Assembly (NCBI RefSeq): GCF_900090265.1
Contig: NZ_LT607752.1
Span: 930,001 to 994,000, forward strand
Direction: 5' to 3'
Length of the DNA stretch: 64,000 nucleotides
Source of the DNA: Micromonospora rifamycinica
Lineage (GTDB): Bacteria; Actinomycetota; Actinomycetes; Mycobacteriales; Micromonosporaceae
The notes beneath the pieces were generated by a model. It had not been told where the DNA came from. It made no database searches and saw only the letters and a program-made list of their open reading frames with translations. Both the position numbers and the translations under genes were made by a program. Positions 35,135 through 43,335 of the stretch are shown piece after piece; the first letter of the stretch is position 1, and every line of letters begins with the position of its first letter.

Positions 35135-38100
35135 GCGGGGATCCTCGTGTGCAGCTCGACGGTGGTGCCGGTGTCGGTGGTCCGGATGTCGACGTGTGCC
35201 ATCAACGCGCGCATCAGCTTGATGCCGCGTCCCCGTTCGTGATCGAGCTCGGGTACCTTCCACCGTCCCGAGTCGACCACCGTGACGAACAGGTCGGCGC
35301 CGGTGGCCACGGCGAGCAGCCGGATCAGGCCGGGGCGGGCGTCGCGGTGGCCGTGCTCGACCGCGTTCGCGCAGGCCTCACCGGTGGCCACCAGCACGTC
35401 CTGGGCCAGGTGCGGATCGGCGCCGGTGCGCCGCAGCCACTGCCGCAGGGTGGAGCGCACCGGCGCCATCTGCGACCGGTCGGCGGGGAACGACAGCTCC
35501 AGCGGAGCCGGATGACGGTAGAGCAGCAGGGCGATGTCGTCGTAGCCGCCCTGCGGGGTCATCCGGCTCATCACCCGGTCGGCGAGCTGCTCCACGCCCA
35601 TGGCGTGGTCCTCGCGGACGGCCGAGGCGGCCTGCGCGATCCCGGTGTCGAGTGACTGGCGGCGGCGCTCCACCAGACCGTCGGTGTAGAGCAGCAGCAC
35701 GGCGCGGGGCGGGACGACACAGGTGGCGTCGGGGCGTCCGCCCCCCGACGGGATGCCCAGCGGGCTGCCCCGCCCGCCGGCGAGCAGCTCGGTGCGGCCG
35801 TCGGGGTGGGTCAGGATCGCGGGCGGATGCCCGGCGCTGCTGTAGGTCAGCTTTCCGGTCTCCGGGTCGAGGATGCCGCAGAACACCGTGGTGCAGGCCG
35901 CCCCGGGCAGCATCCGGGCGAACCGGTCCAGCGCGGTGAGCACCTGCGCCGGGCTGGACGCCTCCAGCAGCAGCGCCCGGCAGGCACTGCGCAGTTGCCC
36001 CATCACCGCGGCGGCGGGCAGCCCCCGGCCGACGCAGTCGCCGACGACGATGCCGATCCGGCCGTCCGGCAGGTTCACCGCGTCGTACCAGTCGCCGCCG
36101 ACCTCGAGCGGGCGGGTGGCCGGCTCGTAGCGGACGGCGAAGCCCTCGGGCAGGTCGGCCGGGCCGAGGATGGCGCGTTGCAGCGCGACCGCCACCGCGC
36201 GCTGCTGGTCGGCGGCGTGGGCGCGCTGCAACGCCTGGCCGAGCGCCCCGCACAGGAGCAGCAGCAGCATCTGGTCCTCGGTGCCGAAACCGCGCGCCGG
36301 GTCGAGTTCGAGCCAGATCACCAGCGGACCCTGCGGCGAGTCGACAGTGGTGCCGGCACCGGCCGGCCGGACGCCGGTGGCCGGGTCGATGGTCACCCGC
36401 AGCGCCGGCTGCGACCGGAGCCCGGTGATCGTGTCGCGGACCGGGCCGGGGAGCTGCGCCCAGTCGACGTCGGGGGTGGCGGTCAGGGTGGGTGCGTCGT
36501 CCGCCGCCCAGTGGGTGGCGAACACCCGGTGCGCCTGCCACAGGTGGCGCAGCTCCTCCACCCCGGCCTGGAGCACCTCGACGGTGCTGGCGGCCCGGGA
36601 CAGCCGCTGGTTGAGCACGCTGAGGGCGGTCTCCCGCTGAACCGCGTACCGTTCGGCGGTGACGTCGCGGATGGTGCCGACGACCATCCGCCGGCCGTGG
36701 TCGTCGGTGACCGCGTTGAACGCGACGGCCGTCCAGAGCCGGTGCCCGTCGCGGTGTCGCAGCGGCACCACGAACGAGCCGTGCGTCACTGTCATGGCCT
36801 GGGCGAACGCGTCGGCCACCAGCCGGTTCGCCGACGGGTCGGCCGGGTCGTCGGGCCACCACGGGTAGCGGGGGCGGTAGGGCAGCCCCTCCGGGCCGTA
36901 GCCGAACAGGTCGGCGAAGGCGGTGTTCATCTCGACCAGGACACCCTCGGCGTCCAGGACGAAGAAGCCCTCCTGCAACGAGTTGATCATCGCGGTCCGC
37001 CAGGTGGCGTGGTGGTTGCGCAGCCGGGCCAGGTCGACGTTGGCGCGGACCCGGGCCAGGAGTTCCTCGGCGGAGAACGGCTTGACCAGGTAGTCGTCGG
37101 CGCCGGCCTCCAGCCCCTCGACGGCGGCCTCCTGACCCGCGCGGGCCGACAGCAGCAGCACCGGCACCCCCATGGTGCGGGGATCCGCGCGGAGCGCGGC
37201 GACCAGTTCGAGGCCGTCCAGGCCGGGCATCATCACGTCGCTGACGATCAGGTCGGGCAGGTCGGTGCGGGCGCGGGCCAGGGCGGCGTAGCCGTCTCCC
37301 ACCGCGGTGACGTCGTAGCGGGAGCGCAGCAGCCGGTGCAGGTACTCCCGCATGTCCGCGTTGTCGTCGGCGATCAGCACCCGGGGGCGGTCCGGGCCGA
37401 CGTCGTCGGACCGCGTCGGCTCCGGCAGCGGCCGGTGGTCGGTGTCGTCGGCGGGCAGCCAGCGCAGCGCCTCCCGGACGAACGGCTCGGCGGTGTCCGA
37501 CGGCGCCGTGGATCCGGTGTCTCCGACGACGTGCTCGGCGGGCAGGTGGGCGACGCCGAACGGGATCCGCACGGTGAAGGTGGTGCCGACGTCCGGGGTG
37601 CTGTCCACGGCGATCGTGCCGCCGTGCAGGCCGACCAGTTCCCTGACCAGGGCCAGTCCGATCCCGCTGCCCTCGTGCGACCGGGACCGGGCCTGTGGCA
37701 CCCGGTGGAACCGTTCGAACAGCCGGGGTATCTCGTCGGCCGACACGCCGATGCCGGTGTCGGCGACCTGCACGGTCGGCACCCCGTCGCGCTCGGCCAC
37801 CGAGACCCGGATGCCGCCGTGGAAGGTGAACTTCAGGGCGTTGCTGAGCAGGTTGAGGACCACCTTCTCCCACATCGTCCGGTCGACGTGCACCGGGCCG
37901 GACAGCGGCGGGCAGTCCACGTCCAGGGTCAGGCCGGCGCGTTCGACAGCCGCCCGGAAGACACTGGCCAGCTCGGCGGTGAACCGGGCCAGGTCGACGG
38001 GCTCGTAGCTCGCCTGCATCCGGCCGGCCTCGATGCGGGAGAAGTCGAGCAGCGCGGTGACCAGCTTGCCCAACCGCAGCGCGTTGCGGTTGATCACCTC

Positions 38101-39237
38101 CAGCTCGTCGCGGACCTGCTCGTCCCGGTCGCCCAGCCGGGCGCGCAGCTCCTGCAACGGTCCGTTGATCAGGGTGAGCGGGGTGCGGAACTCGTGGCTG
38201 ATGTTGGAGAAGAACGCCGTCTTCGCCCGGTCCAGCTCCACCAGCTCCTCGGCCCGCTGCTGCTGCACCTCGTAGGCCACCGCGCCGTTGATCAGGGCGG
38301 CGGTCTGCCGGGCCACCAGGTCGAGGAAGGTGCGGTAGCCCTCGTCGAGCGCCCGGCCGGCACTGGCGGCCAGCACGATGACGCCGATGTCCTCGGCGCC
38401 GGTCTCGCCGTGCAGCGGCAGCACCACCGCCTCGGTGGGCGCGGTCTGCCAGCCGCCCGTGGGCAGCTCGCCGATCCGGGCGACGACGTCGGTGACGTGC
38501 GCCGGCTGACCGTCGGCGAGGACGTCGGCCACCGGCCACACCGCCGCGGTGTCCCCGGCGGCGGCCCGGTCGGCCTCGCCGGCCAGCGTGCTGGCGGCCA
38601 GCCGCAGGGCACCGCCCGCGGTACGCAGGTGCACCGCCGCATACGGCACGTCCACCCCGGCCCGGCCGAGCGACGCGGCGACCAGCCCGCACGCCTCGCC
38701 CACGGTACGGGCGGTGCCGGCCTGCGCGCCGAGGTCCTGCAGGGCGGCGAGCCGGCGCTGGCCGATCACCCGCTCGGTGGTGTCGCTCACCGCGGTGAAG
38801 ACACCCCGTACCACGCCGTCGTCGTCGTGCAGCGGGCTGTAGGAGTACGTCCAGTAGGTCTCCTCCCAGTAGCCGTGCCGGTTCATCGGCAGCAGGAGGT
38901 CCTCCGACCAGGTCGCCTCGCCGGTCTCGACCACGCCGCGCAGCATCGGCCCGATGATGTGCCAGATCTCGGCCCACACCTGGTCGCCCGGCTTGCCCAG
39001 CGCGGGATGCTTGCTGCCGAGCAGCGGGCCGTAGGCGTCGTTGTAGAGGAACCGCAGCTCCGGCCCCCACCACACGATCATCGGGAAGCGGGAGGTCAGG
39101 CAGATCCGGGTGGCCGTGCGCAGGCTCGCCGGCCATCCGTCGACCGGGCCGAGGGAGGTGGCGGACCAGTCGACGGCGCGCATCCGCGCCGCCATCTCGC
39201 TGGTGCCGGTGAACACGGAACGCCACGCCTCGGCCAT
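35131..39237 (-). CDS. Hybrid histidine kinase / receiver / PP2C phosphatase / RsbW-like ATPase
   Basis: 1,368 residues. Order: PAS-like sensor (about 10-160), GAF (165-320), histidine kinase with His348 in NISHEFRTP and an HATPase (about 450-560: NLLSNALKF, DTGIGVSADEIPRLFERF, GSGIGLAL), receiver with Asp667 (DVMMPGLDG), PAS (about 765-880), GAF-like region, SpoIIE-type PP2C phosphatase (about 1040-1230: VGGDWYDAV, GIVVGDCVGRGLPAAAVMGQLR, LLLYTDGLVERRR) and a C-terminal RsbW-like ATPase (GEACANAVEHGH, GRGIKLMRALM). It would integrate internal signals and set the phosphorylation of the coupled STAS protein. No membrane helix is seen. The ATG at 39237 has AGGA upstream. Confidence 0.9.
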   Translation of the reverse strand: MAEAWRSVFTGTSEMAARMRAVDWSATSLGPVDGWPASLRTATRICLTSRFPMIVWWGPELRFLYNDAYGPLLGSKHPALGKPGDQVWAEIWHIIGPMLRGVVETGEATWSEDLLLPMNRHGYWEETYWTYSYSPLHDDDGVVRGVFTAVSDTTERVIGQRRLAALQDLGAQAGTARTVGEACGLVAASLGRAGVDVPYAAVHLRTAGGALRLAASTLAGEADRAAAGDTAAVWPVADVLADGQPAHVTDVVARIGELPTGGWQTAPTEAVVLPLHGETGAEDIGVIVLAASAGRALDEGYRTFLDLVARQTAALINGAVAYEVQQQRAEELVELDRAKTAFFSNISHEFRTPLTLINGPLQELRARLGDRDEQVRDELEVINRNALRLGKLVTALLDFSRIEAGRMQASYEPVDLARFTAELASVFRAAVERAGLTLDVDCPPLSGPVHVDRTMWEKVVLNLLSNALKFTFHGGIRVSVAERDGVPTVQVADTGIGVSADEIPRLFERFHRVPQARSRSHEGSGIGLALVRELVGLHGGTIAVDSTPDVGTTFTVRIPFGVAHLPAEHVVGDTGSTAPSDTAEPFVREALRWLPADDTDHRPLPEPTRSDDVGPDRPRVLIADDNADMREYLHRLLRSRYDVTAVGDGYAALARARTDLPDLIVSDVMMPGLDGLELVAALRADPRTMGVPVLLLSARAGQEAAVEGLEAGADDYLVKPFSAEELLARVRANVDLARLRNHHATWRTAMINSLQEGFFVLDAEGVLVEMNTAFADLFGYGPEGLPYRPRYPWWPDDPADPSANRLVADAFAQAMTVTHGSFVVPLRHRDGHRLWTAVAFNAVTDDHGRRMVVGTIRDVTAERYAVQRETALSVLNQRLSRAASTVEVLQAGVEELRHLWQAHRVFATHWAADDAPTLTATPDVDWAQLPGPVRDTITGLRSQPALRVTIDPATGVRPAGAGTTVDSPQGPLVIWLELDPARGFGTEDQMLLLLLCGALGQALQRAHAADQQRAVAVALQRAILGPADLPEGFAVRYEPATRPLEVGGDWYDAVNLPDGRIGIVVGDCVGRGLPAAAVMGQLRSACRALLLEASSPAQVLTALDRFARMLPGAACTTVFCGILDPETGKLTYSSAGHPPAILTHPDGRTELLAGGRGSPLGIPSGGGRPDATCVVPPRAVLLLYTDGLVERRRQSLDTGIAQAASAVREDHAMGVEQLADRVMSRMTPQGGYDDIALLLYRHPAPLELSFPADRSQMAPVRSTLRQWLRRTGADPHLAQDVLVATGEACANAVEHGHRDARPGLIRLLAVATGADLFVTVVDSGRWKVPELDHERGRGIKLMRALMAHVDIRTTDTGTTVELHTRIPA

Positions 39238-39459
39238 CGCCGTCCTGCCCTCCCGCACGTCTCGCGCAGGGACGACCGCGTGTCCGCGGGTCGTCGCCGG
39301 CCACCGGCAGAGGTTCCCGCCGTTGCGGCACAGCATGCCGCATCGGCGACCGGTGCCGAAATCCGGCACCTGCCGACCCGGCCCGGACCACGCCGGGCAC
39401 GGCTCCCGTCCGGTCGCCGGCGGCCGGGACGACGACGCCCGGCCGCCGGACGACCGTTT

Positions 39460-39473
39460 CGGGAAAGTTTCGG
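39460..39473. promoter_or_regulatory. Distal LacI operator copy
   Basis: CGGGAAAGTTTCGG, on the other strand CCGAAACTTTCCCG, sharing CCGAAACTTTC with the proximal site 112 bases downstream. Two sites at this distance would allow looping. Confidence 0.5.
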
Positions 39474-39571
39474 CTGCCGCACCCTCCGGTGGTACGCCCC
39501 GGCAGCGCGCGGCGGCGAACGGCGGTGGCGGACCGGCCGAAACGCCGAACCGGTCGGCCCGCCCCCGATTT

Positions 39572-39584
39572 CCGAAACTTTCGG
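39572..39584. promoter_or_regulatory. Proximal LacI operator copy
   Basis: CCGAAACTTTCGG, perfect 6-base arms around one base, two bases upstream of the -10 TATGCT (39587-39592) of the LacI gene. The position predicts autorepression. It resembles CGAAA-N-TTTCG palindromes I recall from xylan-responsive LacI systems of actinomycetes; not checked. Confidence 0.65.
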
Positions 39585-39624
39585 GCTATGCTGCCCGCGG
39601 GCGTGTGACTGTGAGGAGACGGGC

Positions 39625-40641
39625 ATGGCGGAAGACCGGGCGACGCTGTCGGAGATCGCGACGGCCGCGGGGGTGTCCGTCCCCACCGTCTCGAAGGTGC
39701 TCAACGGTCGCCCCGACGTCGCCCCGGCGACCCGACGGCGGATCCAGGACCTGCTCGACCGGCGGTCGTACACCGCCCGCCGGGCGCCCGCGATGCCCGG
39801 CGCCGCCGGCCTCATCGACCTGGTCTTCAAGGATCTCGGCAGCCCCTGGGCGATGCAGATCCTCGACGGCGTCGAGGAGCTGGCCTACCGGGCCGGGGTC
39901 GGGGTGGTCGTCTCCGCGGTACACGGCCGCAGCCGCAGTCGTCCCGACCGGCGGTGGATCGAGCAGCTCTCCAAACGCCGCTGCGACGGGGTGCTGCTCG
40001 TGCTCTCCGACCTCTCCCCCAGCCAGCAGGGGCAGCTCGACGAGCTCGGCATCCCGGTGGTCATCATCGACCCGGCCGGCCAGCCGGGCGCGGGCATCCC
40101 GTCGGTGGGCGCGACCAACTGGTCCGGTGGGGTGGCCGCCGCCGAGCACCTGCTCGACCTGGGCCACCACCGGATCGCCGTGATCGGCGGGCCGCCGACC
40201 GTGCCGTGCAGCCGCGCCCGGCTCGACGGGTACCGGGCCGCGATGAACGCCGCCAACCGCAAGATCCCCGCCGGGTACGTCCGGCACGGCGACTTCACCT
40301 CCCCCTCGGGGTACCGGGAGATGAACGCCCTGCTGGATCTCGCCCAGCCGCCCACCGCCGTGTTCGCCTGCGCCGACGAGATGGCGTTGGGCGCCTACGA
40401 GGCGTTGTACGAGCGCGGTGCCCGGGTGCCCGACGACATCAGCATCGTCGGCTTCGACGACCTCGACTCCGCCCGGTGGGCCGCACCGCCGCTGACCACC
40501 GTCCGCCAGCCGCTGGCCGAGATGGCCGGGATGGCGACCCGGATGCTGCTGTCGCTGGTCGCCGGCGAGGGACTGGACAGCCACCGGATCGAGCTGGCCA
40601 CCCCGCTGATCGTGCGGCAGAGCACCCGCCGCCTGCCCTGA
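39625..40641 (+). CDS. LacI-family transcriptional regulator
   Basis: 338 residues. Helix-turn-helix (about 8-30: LSEIATAAGVSVPTVSKVLNGRPDVAPATRRRIQDLL) with hinge helix, then a periplasmic-binding-like effector domain (SPWAMQILDGVEELAYRAGVGVVVS, WIEQLSKRRCDGVLLVLSD, ATNWSGGVAAAEHLLDLGHHRIAVIGGPPT, FACADEMALGAYEALYERG, ISIVGFDDLDSARWAAPPLTTVRQPLAEMAGMA). It probably represses sugar-use genes until an oligosaccharide binds. GAGGAG precedes the ATG. No sugar operon adjoins, so its targets beyond itself lie elsewhere. A xylan link is suggested only by operator style. Confidence 0.92.
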   Translation: MAEDRATLSEIATAAGVSVPTVSKVLNGRPDVAPATRRRIQDLLDRRSYTARRAPAMPGAAGLIDLVFKDLGSPWAMQILDGVEELAYRAGVGVVVSAVHGRSRSRPDRRWIEQLSKRRCDGVLLVLSDLSPSQQGQLDELGIPVVIIDPAGQPGAGIPSVGATNWSGGVAAAEHLLDLGHHRIAVIGGPPTVPCSRARLDGYRAAMNAANRKIPAGYVRHGDFTSPSGYREMNALLDLAQPPTAVFACADEMALGAYEALYERGARVPDDISIVGFDDLDSARWAAPPLTTVRQPLAEMAGMATRMLLSLVAGEGLDSHRIELATPLIVRQSTRRLP

Positions 40642-40728
40642 TCCGCACCCGCGCCCCGGGCCGCGTCCCACGCCGGGCACCACCCGGCCCCGCGCCCCTG
40701 CCGGGCACACGCCGCGTCGTTCCGGGAG

Positions 40729-41403
40729 TCAGCGGGGCAGCGAGCGGGCCAGCCGGAAGCCGACGTCGTCGATCCGGAACGTCGGGTGGCTGCGGCGGCG
40801 TACCGAGGCCCGGCAGCTCCAGTGTTCGTCGAACCAGCCGCCCCCGCGCAGCACCCGGTAGCTGCCGTACACCTCGGCGTCGTAGACGTCCCAGCACCAT
40901 TCCCAGACGTTGCCGAGCAGGTCGTGCAGGCCCCACCGGTTGGGCTGACGGTCACCCGCCGGGTGCAGCCGACCACCGGAGTTGCCCCGGTACCAGGCGA
41001 TCTCGTCGAGCGGCCCGTAGCGCGGGCCGGTGGTGCCGGCCCGGCAGGCGTACTCCCACTCGGCTTCGGTGGGCAGCCGGTAGCCGTCGGCGGCCCGGTC
41101 CCAGTCGACGCCCTCACCGTCGTCGTGCAGCCGGTACGCGGGTGTCAGCCCCTCCTGCCGGGACAGCGCGACGCAGAAGCGCACCGCGTCCGACCAGGAC
41201 ACCCCCTCGACGGGCAGCCGGTCGCCCCGGGCGGTGCCGGGTCGCTCGCCGGTGACCCGGGCGTACCACCCCTGGGTGACCGGCACGACGCCCAGCCGGT
41301 ACGCCGCCACCCCGACCGACCAGCGACGCTCGGTCCGCCGGTCGGACAGGGTCACCCTCCCGGCCGGGAGGGTGACCATCCCGGTCAGCGCGTCGTCGTC
41401 CAC
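40729..41403 (-). CDS. SUMF1/FGE-sulfatase-domain protein
   Basis: 224 residues, a stand-alone formylglycine-generating-enzyme-like fold: MVTLPAGRVTLSDRR at the start, PVTQGWYARVTGERP, PVEGVSWSDAVRFCVALS, GYRLPTEAEWEYACRAG, NRWGLHDLLGNVWEWCWDVY, VLRGGGWFDEHWSCRASVRR. Many members have no formylglycine activity. The paired active-site Cys of true FGE (GEVWEWCxD plus C-terminal RxSxCxxxxCxxYR) is incomplete: only WEWCWD and SCRAS are present. The GTG at 41403 is eight bases after -10 TACGCT (41417-41412), suggesting a leaderless mRNA. The 178 bases beyond are featureless GC-rich sequence. Confidence 0.85.
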   Translation of the reverse strand: MDDDALTGMVTLPAGRVTLSDRRTERRWSVGVAAYRLGVVPVTQGWYARVTGERPGTARGDRLPVEGVSWSDAVRFCVALSRQEGLTPAYRLHDDGEGVDWDRAADGYRLPTEAEWEYACRAGTTGPRYGPLDEIAWYRGNSGGRLHPAGDRQPNRWGLHDLLGNVWEWCWDVYDAEVYGSYRVLRGGGWFDEHWSCRASVRRRSHPTFRIDDVGFRLARSLPR

Positions 41404-41581
41404 GACCGACGAGCGTAGTGAGTCCGGAGCCGGCCGCCGTCCGGCCCCGGTCGGGCGGACGACCGGGCCGGGGCCGCGACGAACAGGGACGCCACCAGCC
41501 GGGCCGTACAGGCGGAGCGAGCCGGGCCGGCAACGGCCGGAGCGGGCCGGGCCGGCACGGACGACCGGGCCGGGACGCCGG

Positions 41582-43240
41582 TCAGCCGGCCGCTGCCGCC
41601 GCGGCCCGGCCGGCGGTCCGGCCGGAGAAGAGGCAGCCGCCGAGGAAGGTGCCCTCCAGCGCGCTGTAGCCGTGCATGCCGCCGCCACCGAATCCGGCGA
41701 CCTCACCGGCGGCGTACACCCCGCCCAGTGGTTCCCCGTCCGGGCGCAGCACCCGGGCGGACAGGTCGGTGTGCAGCCCGCCGAGGCTCTTGCGGGTGAG
41801 CACGTGCAGCTGCACCGCGATCAGCGGACCGGCCGCCGGGTCGAGCAGCCGGTGCGGGGTGGCGACCCGGATCAGCCGGTCGCCCCGGTAGCGACGGGCG
41901 CCCCGGATCGCGGTGAGCTGGGCGTCCTTTCCGAACGGGTGGGTGATCCCGCGGTCGCGCGCCTCGACCAGGGCGGTCAGCGCGGTGACGTCGAGCTGCG
42001 GCCCGTCGGTCTCGGCGGCCAGCTTGTTCATCCCGTTGACCAGCTCCGGCAGGGTGTCCGCGACGACGAAGTCGGCCCCGTGCCGCTTGAACGCCTCCAC
42101 CGGCCCGGGTGCGCCCGGCCGGACCCGCTGCAGCACCTGCCGGACGCTGCGGTTGGTCAGGTCCGGGTTCTGCTCCGAGCCCGACAGCGCGAACTCCTTC
42201 TCGATGATCTTCTGGGTGAGCAGGAACCAGCTGTAGTCGTGGCCGGTGGCCCGCAGGTGCCGCAGGGTGGCCAGGGTGTCGAAGCCGGGGAACAGCGGGG
42301 CCGGCAGCCGGGCCCCGGTGGCGTCGAGCCAGAGCGAGGACGGGCCGGGCAGGATGCGGATGCCGTGCTGCGGCCAGATCGGATCCCAGTTCCGCAGCCC
42401 CTCGGTGTAGTGCCACATCCGGTCCGGGTTGATCACCTGCCCGCCGGCGGTCTCGGTGATGGCGAGCATCCGGCCGTCGACGTGGGCGGGGACGCCGGTG
42501 ACCATCCGGGTGGGCGGGGTGCCGAGCCGGGCCGGCCAGGCCCGCCGGACGAGGTCGTGGTTGCCGCCGATGCCGCCCGAGGTGACGACCACCGCCTGCG
42601 CGCCGTGGCTGAAGTCGCCGACGACCTCCCGGGAGCTGCTGCGTCCCCGGGGCGCGTCGTCGGGGGCGAGGACCGCGCCGCGTACCCCGGTGACCACGCC
42701 CCCGGTGGTGACGAGCTCGTCGACCCGGTGCCGGAACAGCAGCGTCATCCGCCCCGCGGCGACGGCGGCGTGCACCCGCCGGGCGAACGGCTCGACCACG
42801 CCGGGACCGGTGCCCCAGGTGACGTGGAACCGGGGTACGGAGTTGCCGTGCCCGTGGGCCGCTCCCCCGCCCCGCTCGGCCCAGCTCACCACCGGGAAGA
42901 CCCGGTGCCCCAGCGACCGCAGCCAGGCCCGCTTCTCCCCGGCGGCGAAGTGCACGTACGCCTGTGCCCACTGGCGCGGCCAGTGGTCCTCGGGCCGGTC
43001 GAAGGCGGCGCTGCCGGTCCAGTCCTGCCAGGCCAGCTCGACCGAGTCGCGGATGCCCATCCGCCGCTGCTCGGGCGAGTCGACGAAGAAGAGCCCGCCG
43101 AACGACCAGTATGCCTGGCCACCGAGGTTCTCCGCCGACTCCTGGTCCAGCAGCAGCACGCGCCGGCCGGCGTCGGCGGCCTCGACGGCGGCGACCAGGC
43201 CGGCGAGACCGGCGCCGACCACGATGACGTCCGTGTTCAT
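41582..43240 (-). CDS. FAD-binding dehydrogenase (3-ketosteroid dehydrogenase-like)
   Basis: 552 residues. N-terminal FAD Rossmann motif VIVVGAGLAGLVAAVEAADAGRRVLLLDQE, succinate dehydrogenase/KstD-type blocks VVVTSGGIGGNHDLVRR and SLGGLHTDLSARVLRPDGEPLGGVYAAGEVAGFGGGGMHGYSALEGTFLGGCLFSGRTAG. The family oxidises or reduces C=C bonds next to carbonyls; the true substrate is unknown. The ATG at 43240 is six bases from -10 TAGGGT (43252-43247), so it is probably leaderless. It is divergent from a PucR regulator with a palindrome between, indicating regulation by that protein. Confidence 0.9.
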   Translation of the reverse strand: MNTDVIVVGAGLAGLVAAVEAADAGRRVLLLDQESAENLGGQAYWSFGGLFFVDSPEQRRMGIRDSVELAWQDWTGSAAFDRPEDHWPRQWAQAYVHFAAGEKRAWLRSLGHRVFPVVSWAERGGGAAHGHGNSVPRFHVTWGTGPGVVEPFARRVHAAVAAGRMTLLFRHRVDELVTTGGVVTGVRGAVLAPDDAPRGRSSSREVVGDFSHGAQAVVVTSGGIGGNHDLVRRAWPARLGTPPTRMVTGVPAHVDGRMLAITETAGGQVINPDRMWHYTEGLRNWDPIWPQHGIRILPGPSSLWLDATGARLPAPLFPGFDTLATLRHLRATGHDYSWFLLTQKIIEKEFALSGSEQNPDLTNRSVRQVLQRVRPGAPGPVEAFKRHGADFVVADTLPELVNGMNKLAAETDGPQLDVTALTALVEARDRGITHPFGKDAQLTAIRGARRYRGDRLIRVATPHRLLDPAAGPLIAVQLHVLTRKSLGGLHTDLSARVLRPDGEPLGGVYAAGEVAGFGGGGMHGYSALEGTFLGGCLFSGRTAGRAAAAAAG

Positions 43241-43305
43241 GCGCCGACCCTACGAACGGGAATGCCAAAATGATCCGTCCCGGGGCGCAGTATTCGCCAC
43301 CGGAA

Positions 43306-43323
43306 TTGTCACCTGGATGACAA
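43306..43323. promoter_or_regulatory. Palindrome between the FAD dehydrogenase and pucR-type genes
   Basis: TTGTCACCTGGATGACAA: perfect 6-base arms with a 6-base centre. It lies 12 bases upstream of the GTG of the PucR-type gene, overlapping its AAAGGAGG ribosome site, and 65 bases from the FAD dehydrogenase start. It suits autorepression, including a block of translation-proximal transcription. Confidence 0.55.
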
Positions 43324-43335
43324 AGGAGGCCGACC

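Larger units (their letters stand above)
39238..39624. other. 387-base divergent intergenic region
   Basis: No gene was found. It separates the leftward hybrid kinase from the rightward LacI gene and holds two copies of a CGAAACTTTC-type operator (39460-39473 and 39572-39584) and a TATGCT -10 (39587-39592) for the LacI gene. Confidence 0.6.

Noticed and set aside
35806..39624. Long plus-strand frame running into the LacI gene
   Set aside because: It is antisense to the hybrid kinase; the LacI protein begins at the ATG 39625 with GAGGAG upstream and an operator before it.
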